Of a DNA stretch of 64,000 nucleotides, positions 43,808-52,769 are shown in pieces; within the stretch, counting starts at the first letter, position 1; every line of letters begins with the position of its first letter. The position numbers and the translations under genes were made by a program. Source of the DNA: Meiothermus sp. CFH 77666 (GTDB lineage Bacteria > Deinococcota > Deinococci > Deinococcales > Thermaceae); the NCBI RefSeq assembly GCF_017497985.1, contig NZ_JAGDFV010000001.1, positions 248,001-312,000 on the forward strand, given 5' to 3'. A model generated the notes under the pieces. It was not told the DNA's origin and did no database searches. It saw nothing but the letters and a program-made list of their open reading frames with translations.

Positions 43808-44722
43808 TTATTGCTCGCTCAGCTTGCGGAAGTCGTTCACCGGGAGCTTGGGTGCCTGGGCCAGCACCCGCACCTGGGAGCGGTTAACGTTGTGCAAGAG
43901 CGAGTTGCCTGAAAGGGTAGCCCGCTCCTTGACGTTGACGCTGCGGGCCGGCACGTTCTGGTTACCGACCCGGCCCGCCACTATGGTGGCCTCGCCGGTG
44001 TTGTCGTTGTAGATCAGGCTGGCTCCGGTGGTGGTAATGTCGCCATCTACCAAGGTGACGCCGCCGGTGGCCAGCAGGCGCTTCTCATCGGTCAGGCTGC
44101 GAATCTCCCTGGCGCGAATGACCAGGTCGCCCTTGCCCTCCCGCTTGCGAACCAGCACCACTTCTTTGGCATCGGTAAAAACCGCCAGACCCTGGTCCTC
44201 TTCGTAGTACACCGCGTCCGAGCGCCCTTCCTGGCGACCATTCTTGAGGGTCACGCCGCCTTCGCTGGTGGAGATGTTGGTGTCTACCTCGAAGGTCATG
44301 CGTGGGGCGGTAACTTCGACCGGGTCGCTGTTTTTGTCGCGGGGTTCCTGGCGCATCCGGGCGTTGCCGTCCAGGGTGCCGCGTCCGTTGGACTCACGGT
44401 AGACCAGCCTGGGGCCGCTCGCGGTCATGCGGTCGCGCTTGACCACCACGTTGCCATCGAAGGAGGCTACCCGCTCCCCTTCGGCCTCCTGCATGGTTTT
44501 GCCCTGTGGAGCCTCTAAGGTAGCGCGAGTAGCGTTGATTTCTAAGTCTTTGACTTTCCCAATCACCCCACCCGGCCTGCCGGCCTCGTAAACCCAGGGG
44601 CCATTGCGCAGGTTACCCGAGCGCTGCCCGCCAGGGGCCTCAATGGTGATGATGCGCTGTTCCTTGCTTTGGGCCAGGACTACCAAAGTCAGTAGAAAAA
44701 GAATCAAACCAACGCGTTTCAT
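43808..44722 (-). CDS. LptA/OstA-domain periplasmic protein
   Basis: The 304-residue protein has a signal peptide (MKRVGLILFLLTLVVLAQ) and repeated beta-strand units typical of OstA/LptA: VASFDGNVVVKRDRMTASGPRL, GTLDGNARMRQEP, TSEGGVTLKNGRQEGRSDAV, LLATGGVTLVDGDITTTG. It overlaps the upstream LptC-like gene by ATGA. Thermus-group bacteria have an outer membrane but no classical LPS, so the cargo may be another envelope lipid or glycan; this is inference. Confidence 0.82.
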   Translation of the reverse strand: MKRVGLILFLLTLVVLAQSKEQRIITIEAPGGQRSGNLRNGPWVYEAGRPGGVIGKVKDLEINATRATLEAPQGKTMQEAEGERVASFDGNVVVKRDRMTASGPRLVYRESNGRGTLDGNARMRQEPRDKNSDPVEVTAPRMTFEVDTNISTSEGGVTLKNGRQEGRSDAVYYEEDQGLAVFTDAKEVVLVRKREGKGDLVIRAREIRSLTDEKRLLATGGVTLVDGDITTTGASLIYNDNTGEATIVAGRVGNQNVPARSVNVKERATLSGNSLLHNVNRSQVRVLAQAPKLPVNDFRKLSEQ

Positions 44723-45288
44723 GAACTACCACCTTCGATAGGGCAGGGCGGCTGCTCCCCGCCGGAGATGAACTTTTCGATAGGGTCGCGCCAACTGGGG
44801 TTTTCGATACCAAAATCGCTTTTGAAGTCTTTGCCCTGCACCTCCAGGCTGGGCGCGGTGATGAATACGCTGGGCGCACGAAAACCCTCGCGCTGGTCTA
44901 TCGTGACCGGCATCTCGCCAGGTTTACCCAGATTGACGGTGTAGCACCCCTTCAGGATCTCCACCCTGGCGTAGGGCAGCCGCAGGTTATCGGCTCGGTC
45001 AATGGTCACTTCTGGGGCAGAAAGCCGCATATCCAGGCGGTTTTCTACAAAGCGCTGCCCCGACTGCAAACCGGTTACCCTGGCCTCGCGGGTGCCAGGG
45101 TCTTGCTCGACCTGCATGGCGGCAAACTCCCAGCGGGCCTTGGGGTCTTGTTCGGGGTAAAGGGTCAGGCGGACATTCTCGAGTTTCACCCCTCGGTTGG
45201 GGGCAGCAGGCGTTGGAACAGGGCGGCTCACCAGAAAAAGCGAGAGTACCCCTATCACAACTAGAGCGATGAGCGCAGGTCGAACCAC
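44719..45288 (-). CDS. LptC-like membrane-anchored protein
   Basis: The 189-residue protein has one N-terminal membrane segment (IALVVIGVLSLFLVS), then a beta-rich region: LENVRLTLYPEQDPKARWEFAAMQVEQDP resembles the LptC jellyroll start (RWEF/W-x-L-x-A). It heads the operon with two LptA-like genes. In LPS-producing bacteria LptC passes lipid from the LptB2FG extractor to LptA. Those other Lpt genes are not in the window. Confidence 0.7.
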   Translation of the reverse strand: MVRPALIALVVIGVLSLFLVSRPVPTPAAPNRGVKLENVRLTLYPEQDPKARWEFAAMQVEQDPGTREARVTGLQSGQRFVENRLDMRLSAPEVTIDRADNLRLPYARVEILKGCYTVNLGKPGEMPVTIDQREGFRAPSVFITAPSLEVQGKDFKSDFGIENPSWRDPIEKFISGGEQPPCPIEGGSS

Positions 45289-45454
45289 GGCTAGAGGGTA
45301 GAAGCAAGATCGCTAAGAAGCGTGAACAGAGGGCTAAAGACCGTTGGCACAGATTGAACGTTAGATGAGCAGCCGCTATGCTGCATCTGTACCCAGAATA
45401 GCGTTTTCCCCCGAGACACAAGGTTCTTTTCGCAGTTTTCTAACACAGCGCTGC

Positions 45455-46477
45455 TCACAGCACATCCCGCGTAGTGCCCCGAGTGCGGTAGTTGACCCAG
45501 TTCTTGCGAAGCCGCAGGGCTTTTTTGATTGCGCTGTAAAGCGGTGAGAGGCTGACATCGTAAGCGGGAAAGCGCACCCGGTTACCACCAAAGCCTTCCT
45601 TGAATGCGTCTATGCCTGCAGCATGGCTGCCCTCGCTCTGGCGGGGCACACCCCACAGATCGTAGATGCGGTAGCCGTTCTCGATACCCCAGTTGATGGC
45701 GCCCCAGTGCATGCCATTGGGTGCTTTGGCATTGGAGTTCTCGCGGCTGCTGCCACCATAAAGGTAGTCCACCTTGCCCGCGAAAGCCACAAACAGACCT
45801 GCGGCCAGCGCCTTACCCTCCAGACGCGAGATGGAGATGAAGGCCTGGCCCAGGGGTTGATTCATCTCATTGAGAACGGTTTGGTAATAGGCTTTGGCGT
45901 GCTGCAAAAGCCGGGCCCGCCGGTTGGTCTCCTCGAAAAGCTGCCAGAACTCTTCAAAAGCTTCCATGCCTTCGATGGTGGTCACAACGCGCTTCTCGGC
46001 GAGCCGGGTATTCCGGCGGTGCATATTTTCCATGTTGGCCAGCAGTCCGTCGCGCCCCAGGGTCAGGTCAAGCCAGATGGTGTATTCGGGCTGAATGGTC
46101 TCTTCTATGCGCATCTGGGGAAATTCCGGGGCGGGTTGCGCGGCGGGCTGGCCGGTCTCGGGCTCGAGTTTCAGGTAGACCGCACCTCCGGCCCGCTGTT
46201 TGAGCACCTCTACTACCCTGGGCAAATCCCGAATGTCGCGCAGTGCGGGGCCCCGCGAAGCGTACAGCATGGAGACAGGCCCCACAAAACTGCGGCGGAA
46301 AAGTTGTGCAGCCGCAATCAGCTCGTCGCCGTCGAAGATTGCGACCCGCTCCGGCTGCCACCCGGAGAGCTTTTTGACCTCCCCCCAGCCCCACGACTGC
46401 AAGGCACTGCTAATAGGCAGGGATGAAACCAGTTGATTCCAAAGCGCCGCCTCGGTAATGGGCTCTAATCTCAACAC
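45455..46477 (-). CDS. FemAB-family peptidyltransferase (peptidoglycan bridge formation)
   Basis: The 340-residue protein starts at GTG 46477. It has a double GNAT-like FemX/FemAB fold: LQSWGWGEVKKLSGWQPERVAIF at the N-terminus, NMHRRNTRLAEKRVV in the middle, and YLYGGSSRENSNAKAPNGMHWGAINWGIENGYRIYDLWG, the most typical FemAB segment. Enzymes of this group add amino acids from aminoacyl-tRNA to the peptidoglycan stem peptide, e.g. a glycine bridge as found in Thermus walls. It is divergent from pheA. Confidence 0.9.
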   Translation of the reverse strand: MLRLEPITEAALWNQLVSSLPISSALQSWGWGEVKKLSGWQPERVAIFDGDELIAAAQLFRRSFVGPVSMLYASRGPALRDIRDLPRVVEVLKQRAGGAVYLKLEPETGQPAAQPAPEFPQMRIEETIQPEYTIWLDLTLGRDGLLANMENMHRRNTRLAEKRVVTTIEGMEAFEEFWQLFEETNRRARLLQHAKAYYQTVLNEMNQPLGQAFISISRLEGKALAAGLFVAFAGKVDYLYGGSSRENSNAKAPNGMHWGAINWGIENGYRIYDLWGVPRQSEGSHAAGIDAFKEGFGGNRVRFPAYDVSLSPLYSAIKKALRLRKNWVNYRTRGTTRDVL

Positions 46478-46567
46478 GCTGTACCATTATGCCGTATCCG
46501 GGATGGACTGCCCGAAAGGATGCTAGGCTATCTGGTAAAACCAGGAAAACTTATACTGGGCTGCGTG

Positions 46568-47410
46568 ATGCGAATTGCCTTTCAGGGAACCGAGGGAGCC
46601 TACAGCGAAGAAGCCTCGCTCAAAGCCTTTCCAGGTGCACAAACCATTGGGCTTCCCACCTTTCATCAGGTGTTTTCTGCGGTGACCAACCACGAGGTGG
46701 ATATGGGCGTGGTTCCGGTGGAAAACACCACCGCCGGAATTATCAATCAGACCTACGACCTGCTCCTGGAAACCGACCTGCACGTGGTGGGTGAGATCGT
46801 GCTGAAGGTCGAGCACTGCTTGCTGGCCCCGCCCGGAACCCGTTTGGAGGACATCCGCAAGGTTAAGAGCCATCCGCAGGGCCTGGCCCAGTGCGATGGC
46901 TTTATTGCCCGCTACAAACTCGAGGCCGAGCCCGTCTACGACACCGCCGGCGCCGCCCGCGAACTAGCCGAACACCCCCAGCCCGGCCTGGCCGCCATTG
47001 CCAGCCGCCGCGCCGCCGAGCGCTATGGCCTCTGCATCCTGGCCGAGGGCATTCAGGACTTTATTGGCAATTACACCCGCTTCTTTGTGCTCTCGCGGGA
47101 AGATTTACCCCGCCGGGAAGGCCCCTACAAAACCTCGGTAGTCTTTACCACCCGCCACCGGCCCGGCGAACTGCTCGCCGCTTTGCAGGCTTTTGCCGAC
47201 CAGGGCATTAACCTGACCAAGCTCGAGTCCCGTCCCCGCCGCGACCCCGACCGTCCCTTTTCCCCCATCTTCTACGCCGATTTCGAGGGCCACGCCGAAG
47301 ACCCCGGCCCGTCTCAGGCTTTGCTGACCCTGTTGCGTCGGGCTTCGTTTGTCAAAGTGTTGGGCTCGTATCCCGCAGTGACCAGTTGGGGCCTGCTCAA
47401 AGAGAGTTAA
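46568..47410 (+). CDS. pheA: Prephenate dehydratase
   Basis: The 280-residue enzyme has FQGTEGAYSEEA, VVPVENTTAGIINQTYDLL, and IASRRAAERYGL, then NYTRFFVL with the catalytic Thr-Arg-Phe. A C-terminal ACT domain (TSVVFTTRHRPGELLAALQAFADQGINLTKLESRP) gives feedback inhibition by Phe. It converts prephenate to phenylpyruvate. ATG 46568 is 10 bases after TATACT (46552-46557), which fits a leaderless mRNA. GTG 46565 is also possible. No chorismate mutase domain is fused. Confidence 0.95.
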   Translation: MRIAFQGTEGAYSEEASLKAFPGAQTIGLPTFHQVFSAVTNHEVDMGVVPVENTTAGIINQTYDLLLETDLHVVGEIVLKVEHCLLAPPGTRLEDIRKVKSHPQGLAQCDGFIARYKLEAEPVYDTAGAARELAEHPQPGLAAIASRRAAERYGLCILAEGIQDFIGNYTRFFVLSREDLPRREGPYKTSVVFTTRHRPGELLAALQAFADQGINLTKLESRPRRDPDRPFSPIFYADFEGHAEDPGPSQALLTLLRRASFVKVLGSYPAVTSWGLLKES

Positions 47411-47528
47411 GTATTTCCACGATAGAAACGTTATGGGTAGGGAAAGGGTGATTCACGAGGCCGGCCGTTGCAAACAGAATTCGCACTTCCGTTGAGATGC
47501 ATGATATTTCCATCGCAGGCGCACTTAG
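47411..47528 (+). repeat. Dispersed repeat C, copy 1
   Basis: Matches the reverse complement of about 49716-49842 (shared blocks include TAGGGAAAGGGTGATTCAC, GAATTCGCACTT and CATGATATTTC). It begins directly at the pheA stop codon. Its right end, CGCACTTAG, abuts the small insertion element. Confidence 0.8.
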
Positions 47529-47732
47529 TGGTCTGGTAAGTAAATTTATGGGTTCATTCCGAACGTAGCGAAGCGAAGATAGGAATCTGATGTGCTTCAG
47601 TCCACTGTAATCACTGTTCCTTTGCAGAGCCAGATTCCTCGTTGCACTGCGTGCATCTCGGAATGACTACAAGAAATCAAGAGCGGAAGTTGGGTTCAAT
47701 GGAGGCATCTCAAACACTTTGTTACCAGACCA
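47529..47732. mobile_element. 204-bp MITE-like insertion with 11-bp TIRs and 5-bp TSD
   Basis: Terminal inverted repeats TGGTCTGGTAA (47529-47539) and TTACCAGACCA (47722-47732) are perfect. Both sides carry the direct repeat CTTAG (47524-47528 and 47733-47737), as expected for a target-site duplication. The element contains inverted-repeat element D. No transposase is encoded, so it would have been mobilised in trans. Confidence 0.8.
47553..47667. repeat. Imperfect inverted-repeat element D, copy 2
   Basis: TTCATTCCGAACG...GGAATCTG and CCAGATTCCTCG...CTCGGAATGAC are inverted arms. Same design as 31941-32042. It lies within the 204-bp insertion. Confidence 0.75.
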
Positions 47733-47742
47733 CTTAGTACAC

Positions 47743-48002
47743 AGTCGTATAAATACCCGTACAAAGTGTCCATTGCGGCACAAACTATGCAGTACGCTCT
47801 TGCAAAAGCCGTAGCAGAAACCTTTTCGTTCCTCCCCTACCGTGTGGGGGAGGTTAGGTGGGGTTGCTGAGCAGCGACTTTGCGTAACCTGGTGGTTGGG
47901 GGCCTCACCCAATACCCTCCCCCACCCTCCCTACGTGGTAGGGAGGGGGCTCTATGTCAATCCCTCCCGGAAACCCGGAGGTGTACGGACATCTCTACAA
48001 CG
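47743..48002 (+). repeat. Dispersed repeat B, copy 2 (260 bp)
   Basis: Near-identical, gap-free copy of 14974-15233. It starts 5 bases after the target-site duplication of the insertion element, within a 650-base gene-free stretch that is made almost wholly of repeats. Confidence 0.95.
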
Positions 48003-48065
48003 ACCAACGAAAGCCCCCTGCATAAGGCAGGAGGCCACAAGCACTACCTACTTTCCGGCGGGGTG

Positions 48066-48503
48066 CTAACGGAATGTTGCTCCAAATAGCAGCCGGGCCG
48101 AAGGGGAGCTGTTGAAGGGAAAAATGCTCTGGCCACCGATGAACAGACCGGTATCGCGGTCGAGGGCGAACTCAATCCCGGCGTCCAGGGTCAGGGCAAA
48201 GTTGGCGTTGGGTAAGCCCAGGCCAAGGCCTCCGCCAAAGTAGGGCTTGATGCCGCGCAGGTCGCGATCGAACTGACCCAGGTCGGGCTTGAAAAGCACC
48301 TCGCCTCCAATCAGGAAGCTGGGGCCGGTAAAGCGCACATCGCCGTAGATGAGGGCTACCAGGTCGCGTTGTAGGTTGGCCTCGAGGCCAAACCCCAGGC
48401 TGGGCGAGGGCACTGAGATGCGGAGCTGGAAGGCCCGTTGAGCAAAACCGGACGAGGCAAACGCTAGAAGCAAAAGAACAATCAAGACAGGTAAACGTTT
48501 CAT
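48066..48503 (-). CDS. Small outer-membrane beta-barrel-type protein
   Basis: From ATG 48503 the protein has 145 residues with a clear signal peptide (MKRLPVLIVLLLLAFASSGFAQ). The rest alternates hydrophobic residues and Gly in short strands (FLIGGEVLF, YFGGGLGLGLP, FALTLDAGIEFAL) and ends in aromatic-containing SARLLFGATFR, typical of outer-membrane barrels, though the final residue is Arg. It is divergent from the OmpH genes, which supply outer-membrane chaperones. No named family recognised. Confidence 0.75.
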   Translation of the reverse strand: MKRLPVLIVLLLLAFASSGFAQRAFQLRISVPSPSLGFGLEANLQRDLVALIYGDVRFTGPSFLIGGEVLFKPDLGQFDRDLRGIKPYFGGGLGLGLPNANFALTLDAGIEFALDRDTGLFIGGQSIFPFNSSPSARLLFGATFR

Positions 48504-48627
48504 GACACACACCTCTGGTTCTGAGGTCGGCGACCTCACAGGCGATACCATAGCCGAGCCTGGCCTAAATCACCAGTGGCCTGGCTCTCACCCTGTGCTA
48601 AGGGCTGACCCTTACAGTGTGGCGCGT

Positions 48628-49119
48628 ATGAAGCGATTTTCGCTATTTGTGCCCATACTGGCTGGCCTGCTGCTGAGCAGCCTGCTGGTGGCACAAAACC
48701 AACCCACAGCGACCAAAATCGGCTATCTCAATGCGAGGGCCGTGGTAGAAGCCCATCCACAGTTTGCCAGGGTCAAGGAGATCCAAACTAAGGCTGAAGC
48801 TGAACTCAAGCCCCTCCGCGAGCAGCTTCAACCCCTGGACGCTAAAATCCGCGCGGGCAATGCTACGGCCCAGGAGCAACAAAGCTACCGAGCCCTGAGC
48901 CAAAACCTGCAAGATTCGGTCAAGAAGTGGAACGACCAGCAGAACGCGGCTCTCCGTCCTATCACCGAGGATATTGACAAAATCGTGAGCAAAATTGCCC
49001 AGGAGCAGGGTTTTGCTATCGTGCTTGACCAGGAAGTGGCTGCCAGCAGTGGCCTGGTGGTGTATGCCGCACAGGAGCTGGACATTACCCAGGCCGTCGT
49101 GCGGGCTTTGCCTAAGTAA
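48628..49119 (+). CDS. OmpH/Skp-family periplasmic chaperone, paralogue 1
   Basis: The 163-residue protein has a signal peptide (MKRFSLFVPILAGLLLSSLLVAQ), the OmpH start IGYLNARAVVEAHPQF, a long charged coiled-coil arm (about 50-115) and the C-terminal ITEDIDKIVSKIAQEQGFAIVLD strand. Skp-type chaperones carry unfolded outer-membrane proteins. ATG 48628 is 9 bases after TACAGT, suggesting a leaderless mRNA. The frame upstream is open, but those residues are not conserved. The next gene is a tandem duplicate 12 bases on. Confidence 0.88.
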   Translation: MKRFSLFVPILAGLLLSSLLVAQNQPTATKIGYLNARAVVEAHPQFARVKEIQTKAEAELKPLREQLQPLDAKIRAGNATAQEQQSYRALSQNLQDSVKKWNDQQNAALRPITEDIDKIVSKIAQEQGFAIVLDQEVAASSGLVVYAAQELDITQAVVRALPK

Positions 49120-49131
49120 TGGAGTGAAAGG

Positions 49132-49623
49132 ATGAACAGAAACTGGTTGTTTGTAGTGATGCTGGCAGGTTTGCTACTAGGTGGTTCGCTCATCGCACAG
49201 AACCGTCCCACCCCTACCCGCATCGGTTACGTGGATGCCGAAAAAGTGGTACAGGCCCACAAGGACTTCAAGAAGGTACAGGATGTGCGCACCCAGGCCG
49301 AGCGCGAGCTCAAACCCCTCCGCGACCAGCTTCAACCCCTGGAAGCCAAGCTGCGGGCCGGAAATGCCACTGCCAAGGAGCAGCAGGACTACCGGGTACT
49401 GGCCCAAAGCCTGCAAGAAGCAGGGCGCAAGTGGACCGAGCGCAGCAACGCAGTCTTGAAGCCCATCACCGAAGAGATTGACCAGGTTATCGCGCGGGTA
49501 GCCCAGCAGCAAGGCTTCGCCATCGTACTGGACAAGAAAGTGGCCGCCACCAGCGGTCTGGTGGTCTACGCCGCCGACGAACTCGAGATTACCGACGCCG
49601 TGATCCGGGCGCTCCCCAAATAG
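49132..49623 (+). CDS. OmpH/Skp-family periplasmic chaperone, paralogue 2
   Basis: Also 163 residues and closely similar to the preceding gene (shared ELKPLR-Q-LQPL, AGNATA-EQQ, GFAIVLD, ASSGLVVYA/ATSGLVVYA), with signal peptide MNRNWLFVVMLAGLLLGGSLIAQ. The two probably form hetero- or homotrimers. A terminator follows at 49644-49672. Confidence 0.88.
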   Translation: MNRNWLFVVMLAGLLLGGSLIAQNRPTPTRIGYVDAEKVVQAHKDFKKVQDVRTQAERELKPLRDQLQPLEAKLRAGNATAKEQQDYRVLAQSLQEAGRKWTERSNAVLKPITEEIDQVIARVAQQQGFAIVLDKKVAATSGLVVYAADELEITDAVIRALPK

Positions 49624-49643
49624 TTAAGAACCAACACCAACAG

Positions 49644-49672
49644 GCGTGGGCAGCAAGTGACCCACGCTTTTT
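49644..49672 (+). terminator. Intrinsic terminator after the OmpH pair
   Basis: GCGTGGG and CCCACGC pair across 10 bases, then TTTTTGTTTG. Confidence 0.85.
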
Positions 49673-49715
49673 GTTTGTTGTTTGAGTGAAGCCACCCCTC
49701 TGTGACTGCCCCTGT

Positions 49716-49842
49716 CTAAGTGCGCCCGCGATAGAAATATCATGCTGCTCAACAGAAGTGCGAATTCTGGGGTTTGCAGCGGCGCGGCCTCGTGAATCAC
49801 CCTTTCCCTACCCATTACGTTTCTATTGTGGAGATACTTATC
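49716..49842 (-). repeat. Dispersed repeat C, copy 2 (inverted)
   Basis: Reverse-complement match to 47411-47528. It occupies the middle of the 346-base gap before ftsK, followed at about 49850-49915 by degenerate CTATCGGCTATAG-type sequence. The two C copies enclose the barrel and OmpH genes in inverted orientation. Confidence 0.8.
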
Positions 49843-49969
49843 AGCTTTGGCTATCGGCTATAGACCATAAGCCATCGACTATGGATCATTGACGATAGAC
49901 TATCGGCCTTCACTGGCTGGTTTATTGTCAGAGTCAAGCTTAATTGCCGATATGTTAGAATCGTAAACG

Positions 49970-52750
49970 ATGGCCAAGGGCAAATCTAAAGGCGATAAAA
50001 CAGTTAAGGCCTCCGCCACCGAGCGAAAGCGCGACCTCGAGGCTTTCTCCCTGGTCGTGATGGGGCTCTCGGTGTTGCTGGCTGCTGCTATCTATTTTGG
50101 CTCTAACCTAGCAGGCCAACTGGGCAGCACAGTGCAAAGTTTTTTCTGGGGCAACCTGGGCTACCTAGCCTGGCTGGTGCCGCCCAATTTAGCGATCTTG
50201 GGGGTTTGGCTGCTGCTAGATCGCCCATTGGGGGGCTTTCTAAGGGCTACCGCCCTCATCGCAGCGGGGGGTCTGGTCAGCCTACCCCTGGTCGCTCATG
50301 CCTCCAAACCGCTGGGTGGTACGGTTGGCGAAACCCTACATAAGCTGCTGACTGGCCACCTCGGCAATTTCGGCCTGCTACTTCCCCTGCTGGCCCTTAG
50401 CTTTGTGGCCGATCTGGCCCTTGGCCAGCGACCCGGTTTCCTGCTGGGCAAAGGTACCCGGCGGGTGGTGCTGGCCGCGCAGCGTCTATACCGGGCCTAC
50501 AGGCTTTCTCAAACTGCTACAAGACTATTGCTGGAAGCTCAGACGCTGGCCGAGCGCTATCCCGAACACAAGGCCCTGTATACCCTCCAGGACGACCTCA
50601 GGGCTTTCCGGCGCAACCCCCAGGATGGCGAGGCCATTGGCGGGTTTGCCCGTCTGCTGGACGATTTTCGAGCCGAACGGGCCAAGGAGCTGGCTGGAAA
50701 GCTGGCTGCCGAGCCCCGGCCCCTGCCGGTGCGCCTCGAGCGACTGGCCGCAGCGCTGGCGGCTCCCTTGAAAGGCGAGGGTCTGGCCCAGGCCCTCGAG
50801 GAGCGACGCACCGCGCTGGTGTTGGAAATCGGCACCCTGCTGACCAAAACCCAGACCCTCACCCGCCAGGCCGAGGCTGCCGCTAAAAAACTGAGCAACC
50901 CCACCAACGCCCGGGCCTTGCTGGCCGCCCTGGACGAGCACCAAAGCCGCCTGGCGAGCTGGCGCGAGTCGGAAGAGCTGACCCTGGGCCTGGAGGAGCG
51001 GGTAGACGGCTGGCTGCGCTGGGCCGAGTGGGTGGAGTCGGCCCCGGCAGAAGCCCACCCGGCGGGGCTGCGGGCTTTGCTCGAGAAGGGCCTGCAGGCC
51101 GAGCCCCCTGCTTTTGCGGTGGCAACCGCCAAACCGCCCACCGAACCGGTGCTGGACTTCGATTTCGTGTTTCCCGAACCGGACAAGGTGGAGGCTACCC
51201 ACAAAACCGTTCCACCCCCCGAGAAGCCCAAAACCGGCAAACCTGCCAAGAATAGCGCACCCCAGACTGCCTCCGCAGCCAGACCCTCAACTGCCCTGGC
51301 GCTACCCAGCTTCGATTTGCTCGACAAGCCCGAAGCGCCGCGCTACGACCCCAAGGCCCTGGAGATCATCACCCAGCGGCAGGTCGAGCTCATTAACAGC
51401 ACCCTGCAACACCATGGGGTGGAGGCCCGGGTGGTGAGTTGGTCTCGCGGGCCCACCGTGACCCGCTTTGAGCTCGAGCCCGCCCCCGGCGAAAAAATCA
51501 GCCGGGTGCAGAACCTCCACAACGACCTGGCCCTGGCCCTGGCAGCTGGCTCGGTGCGCATCGAAGCGCCCATTCCCGGTAAGAGCGTGATTGGCCTCGA
51601 GGTGCCCAACACCGAGCGCGAACTGGTGCGCTACAGCGAGGCCATCCAGTCCACTGCCTTCGCTCGCAGCAAGGACATCCTACCCATGGTGCTGGGAAAG
51701 AGCATTGACGGCGAAGTCTGGGTGAAGGATCTGGCCCGCATGCCCCACCTGCTGATTGCCGGTTCTACCGGCTCGGGTAAGTCGGTGGCGGTGAACACCC
51801 TGATTACCAGTCTGCTGTTCAAGTACCTCCCCACCGAGCTGCGCTTTCTGATGATTGACCCCAAGATGGTCGAGCTCACCCCCTACGAGGGCATCCCGCA
51901 CCTGGTGCGCCCGGTGGTCACCAACCCCGCCGATGCCGCCGGGGTGCTGCTGGGCGCGGTGGCCCACATGGAGCGGCGCTACAAGATGATGAGCCAGGTG
52001 GGAGCACGGAACCTCGAGCAGTTCAACCAGAAGATGCGCGCCGCCGGCGACCCTACCCTGCCCTATCTGGTGATTGTGATTGACGAGCTGGCCGACCTGA
52101 TGATCACTGCTCCCAAGGAAGTCGAGCAGGCCATTCTGCGGCTGGCGCAGATGGCCCGCGCCACCGGGATGCACCTGATTCTGGCCACCCAGCGCCCCTC
52201 GGTGGACATCCTGACCAGCTTGATTAAGGTAAACATCCCGGCCCGCATGGCCTTTGCGGTCTCGTCGGGCTTCGACTCGCGCACCATCCTGGACACCTAC
52301 GGGGCCGAGCGCCTGGTGGGCCAGGGCGACATGCTCTTCCACCAGCCCGGCCTGCCCAAGCCGGTGCGCCTGCAAGGGCCCTTTCTCTCCGAAACCGAGG
52401 TGCACCGCATTGCCAGCTTCCTGCGCGAACAGAGCTTCGAGGACAGCTTCGTCGAGCAGTACGGCCCCGATTTTGAAGGCCCCCTCAACCTGGGCGGCGG
52501 GCCTTCGGGCGAGGCTGGCGATATTGACTTTGGCGACCCCTTGCTCAAGAAAGCCGCCGAAATTGTGATTGAGGAAGGCTACGCCTCGGTCAGCAGGCTC
52601 CAGCGCCGCCTCTCGGTGGGGCACGCCAGGGCAGGCAAGCTGGTAGATGCCCTCGAGGCCATGGGCATTGTGGGGCCCCACCAGGGCAGCAAACCCCGCG
52701 ATGTGCTGATTACCCGCGACCAGTTGCCGGAGTATTTTGGGGGGGAGTAG
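49970..52750 (+). CDS. ftsK: DNA translocase FtsK
   Basis: The 926-residue protein has four N-terminal membrane segments (about 28-150), a long helical linker (about 170-420), then the FtsK motor: [22 protein letters not shown], Walker [11 protein letters not shown] (Lys604), Walker [14 protein letters not shown], and a C-terminal gamma winged-helix domain ([34 protein letters not shown]) that reads polar DNA motifs. It pumps chromosome ends through the septum for dimer resolution and segregation. Confidence 0.97.
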   Translation: MAKGKSKGDKTVKASATERKRDLEAFSLVVMGLSVLLAAAIYFGSNLAGQLGSTVQSFFWGNLGYLAWLVPPNLAILGVWLLLDRPLGGFLRATALIAAGGLVSLPLVAHASKPLGGTVGETLHKLLTGHLGNFGLLLPLLALSFVADLALGQRPGFLLGKGTRRVVLAAQRLYRAYRLSQTATRLLLEAQTLAERYPEHKALYTLQDDLRAFRRNPQDGEAIGGFARLLDDFRAERAKELAGKLAAEPRPLPVRLERLAAALAAPLKGEGLAQALEERRTALVLEIGTLLTKTQTLTRQAEAAAKKLSNPTNARALLAALDEHQSRLASWRESEELTLGLEERVDGWLRWAEWVESAPAEAHPAGLRALLEKGLQAEPPAFAVATAKPPTEPVLDFDFVFPEPDKVEATHKTVPPPEKPKTGKPAKNSAPQTASAARPSTALALPSFDLLDKPEAPRYDPKALEIITQRQVELINSTLQHHGVEARVVSWSRGPTVTRFELEPAPGEKISRVQNLHNDLALALAAGSVRIEAPIPGKSVIGLEVPNTERELVRYSEAIQSTAFARSKDILPMVLGKSIDGEVWVKDLARMPHLLIAGSTGSGKSVAVNTLITSLLFKYLPTELRFLMIDPKMVELTPYEGIPHLVRPVVTNPADAAGVLLGAVAHMERRYKMMSQVGARNLEQFNQKMRAAGDPTLPYLVIVIDELADLMITAPKEVEQAILRLAQMARATGMHLILATQRPSVDILTSLIKVNIPARMAFAVSSGFDSRTILDTYGAERLVGQGDMLFHQPGLPKPVRLQGPFLSETEVHRIASFLREQSFEDSFVEQYGPDFEGPLNLGGGPSGEAGDIDFGDPLLKKAAEIVIEEGYASVSRLQRRLSVGHARAGKLVDALEAMGIVGPHQGSKPRDVLITRDQLPEYFGGE

Positions 52751-52769
52751 GGTTTTGCTCAATCCTAAA

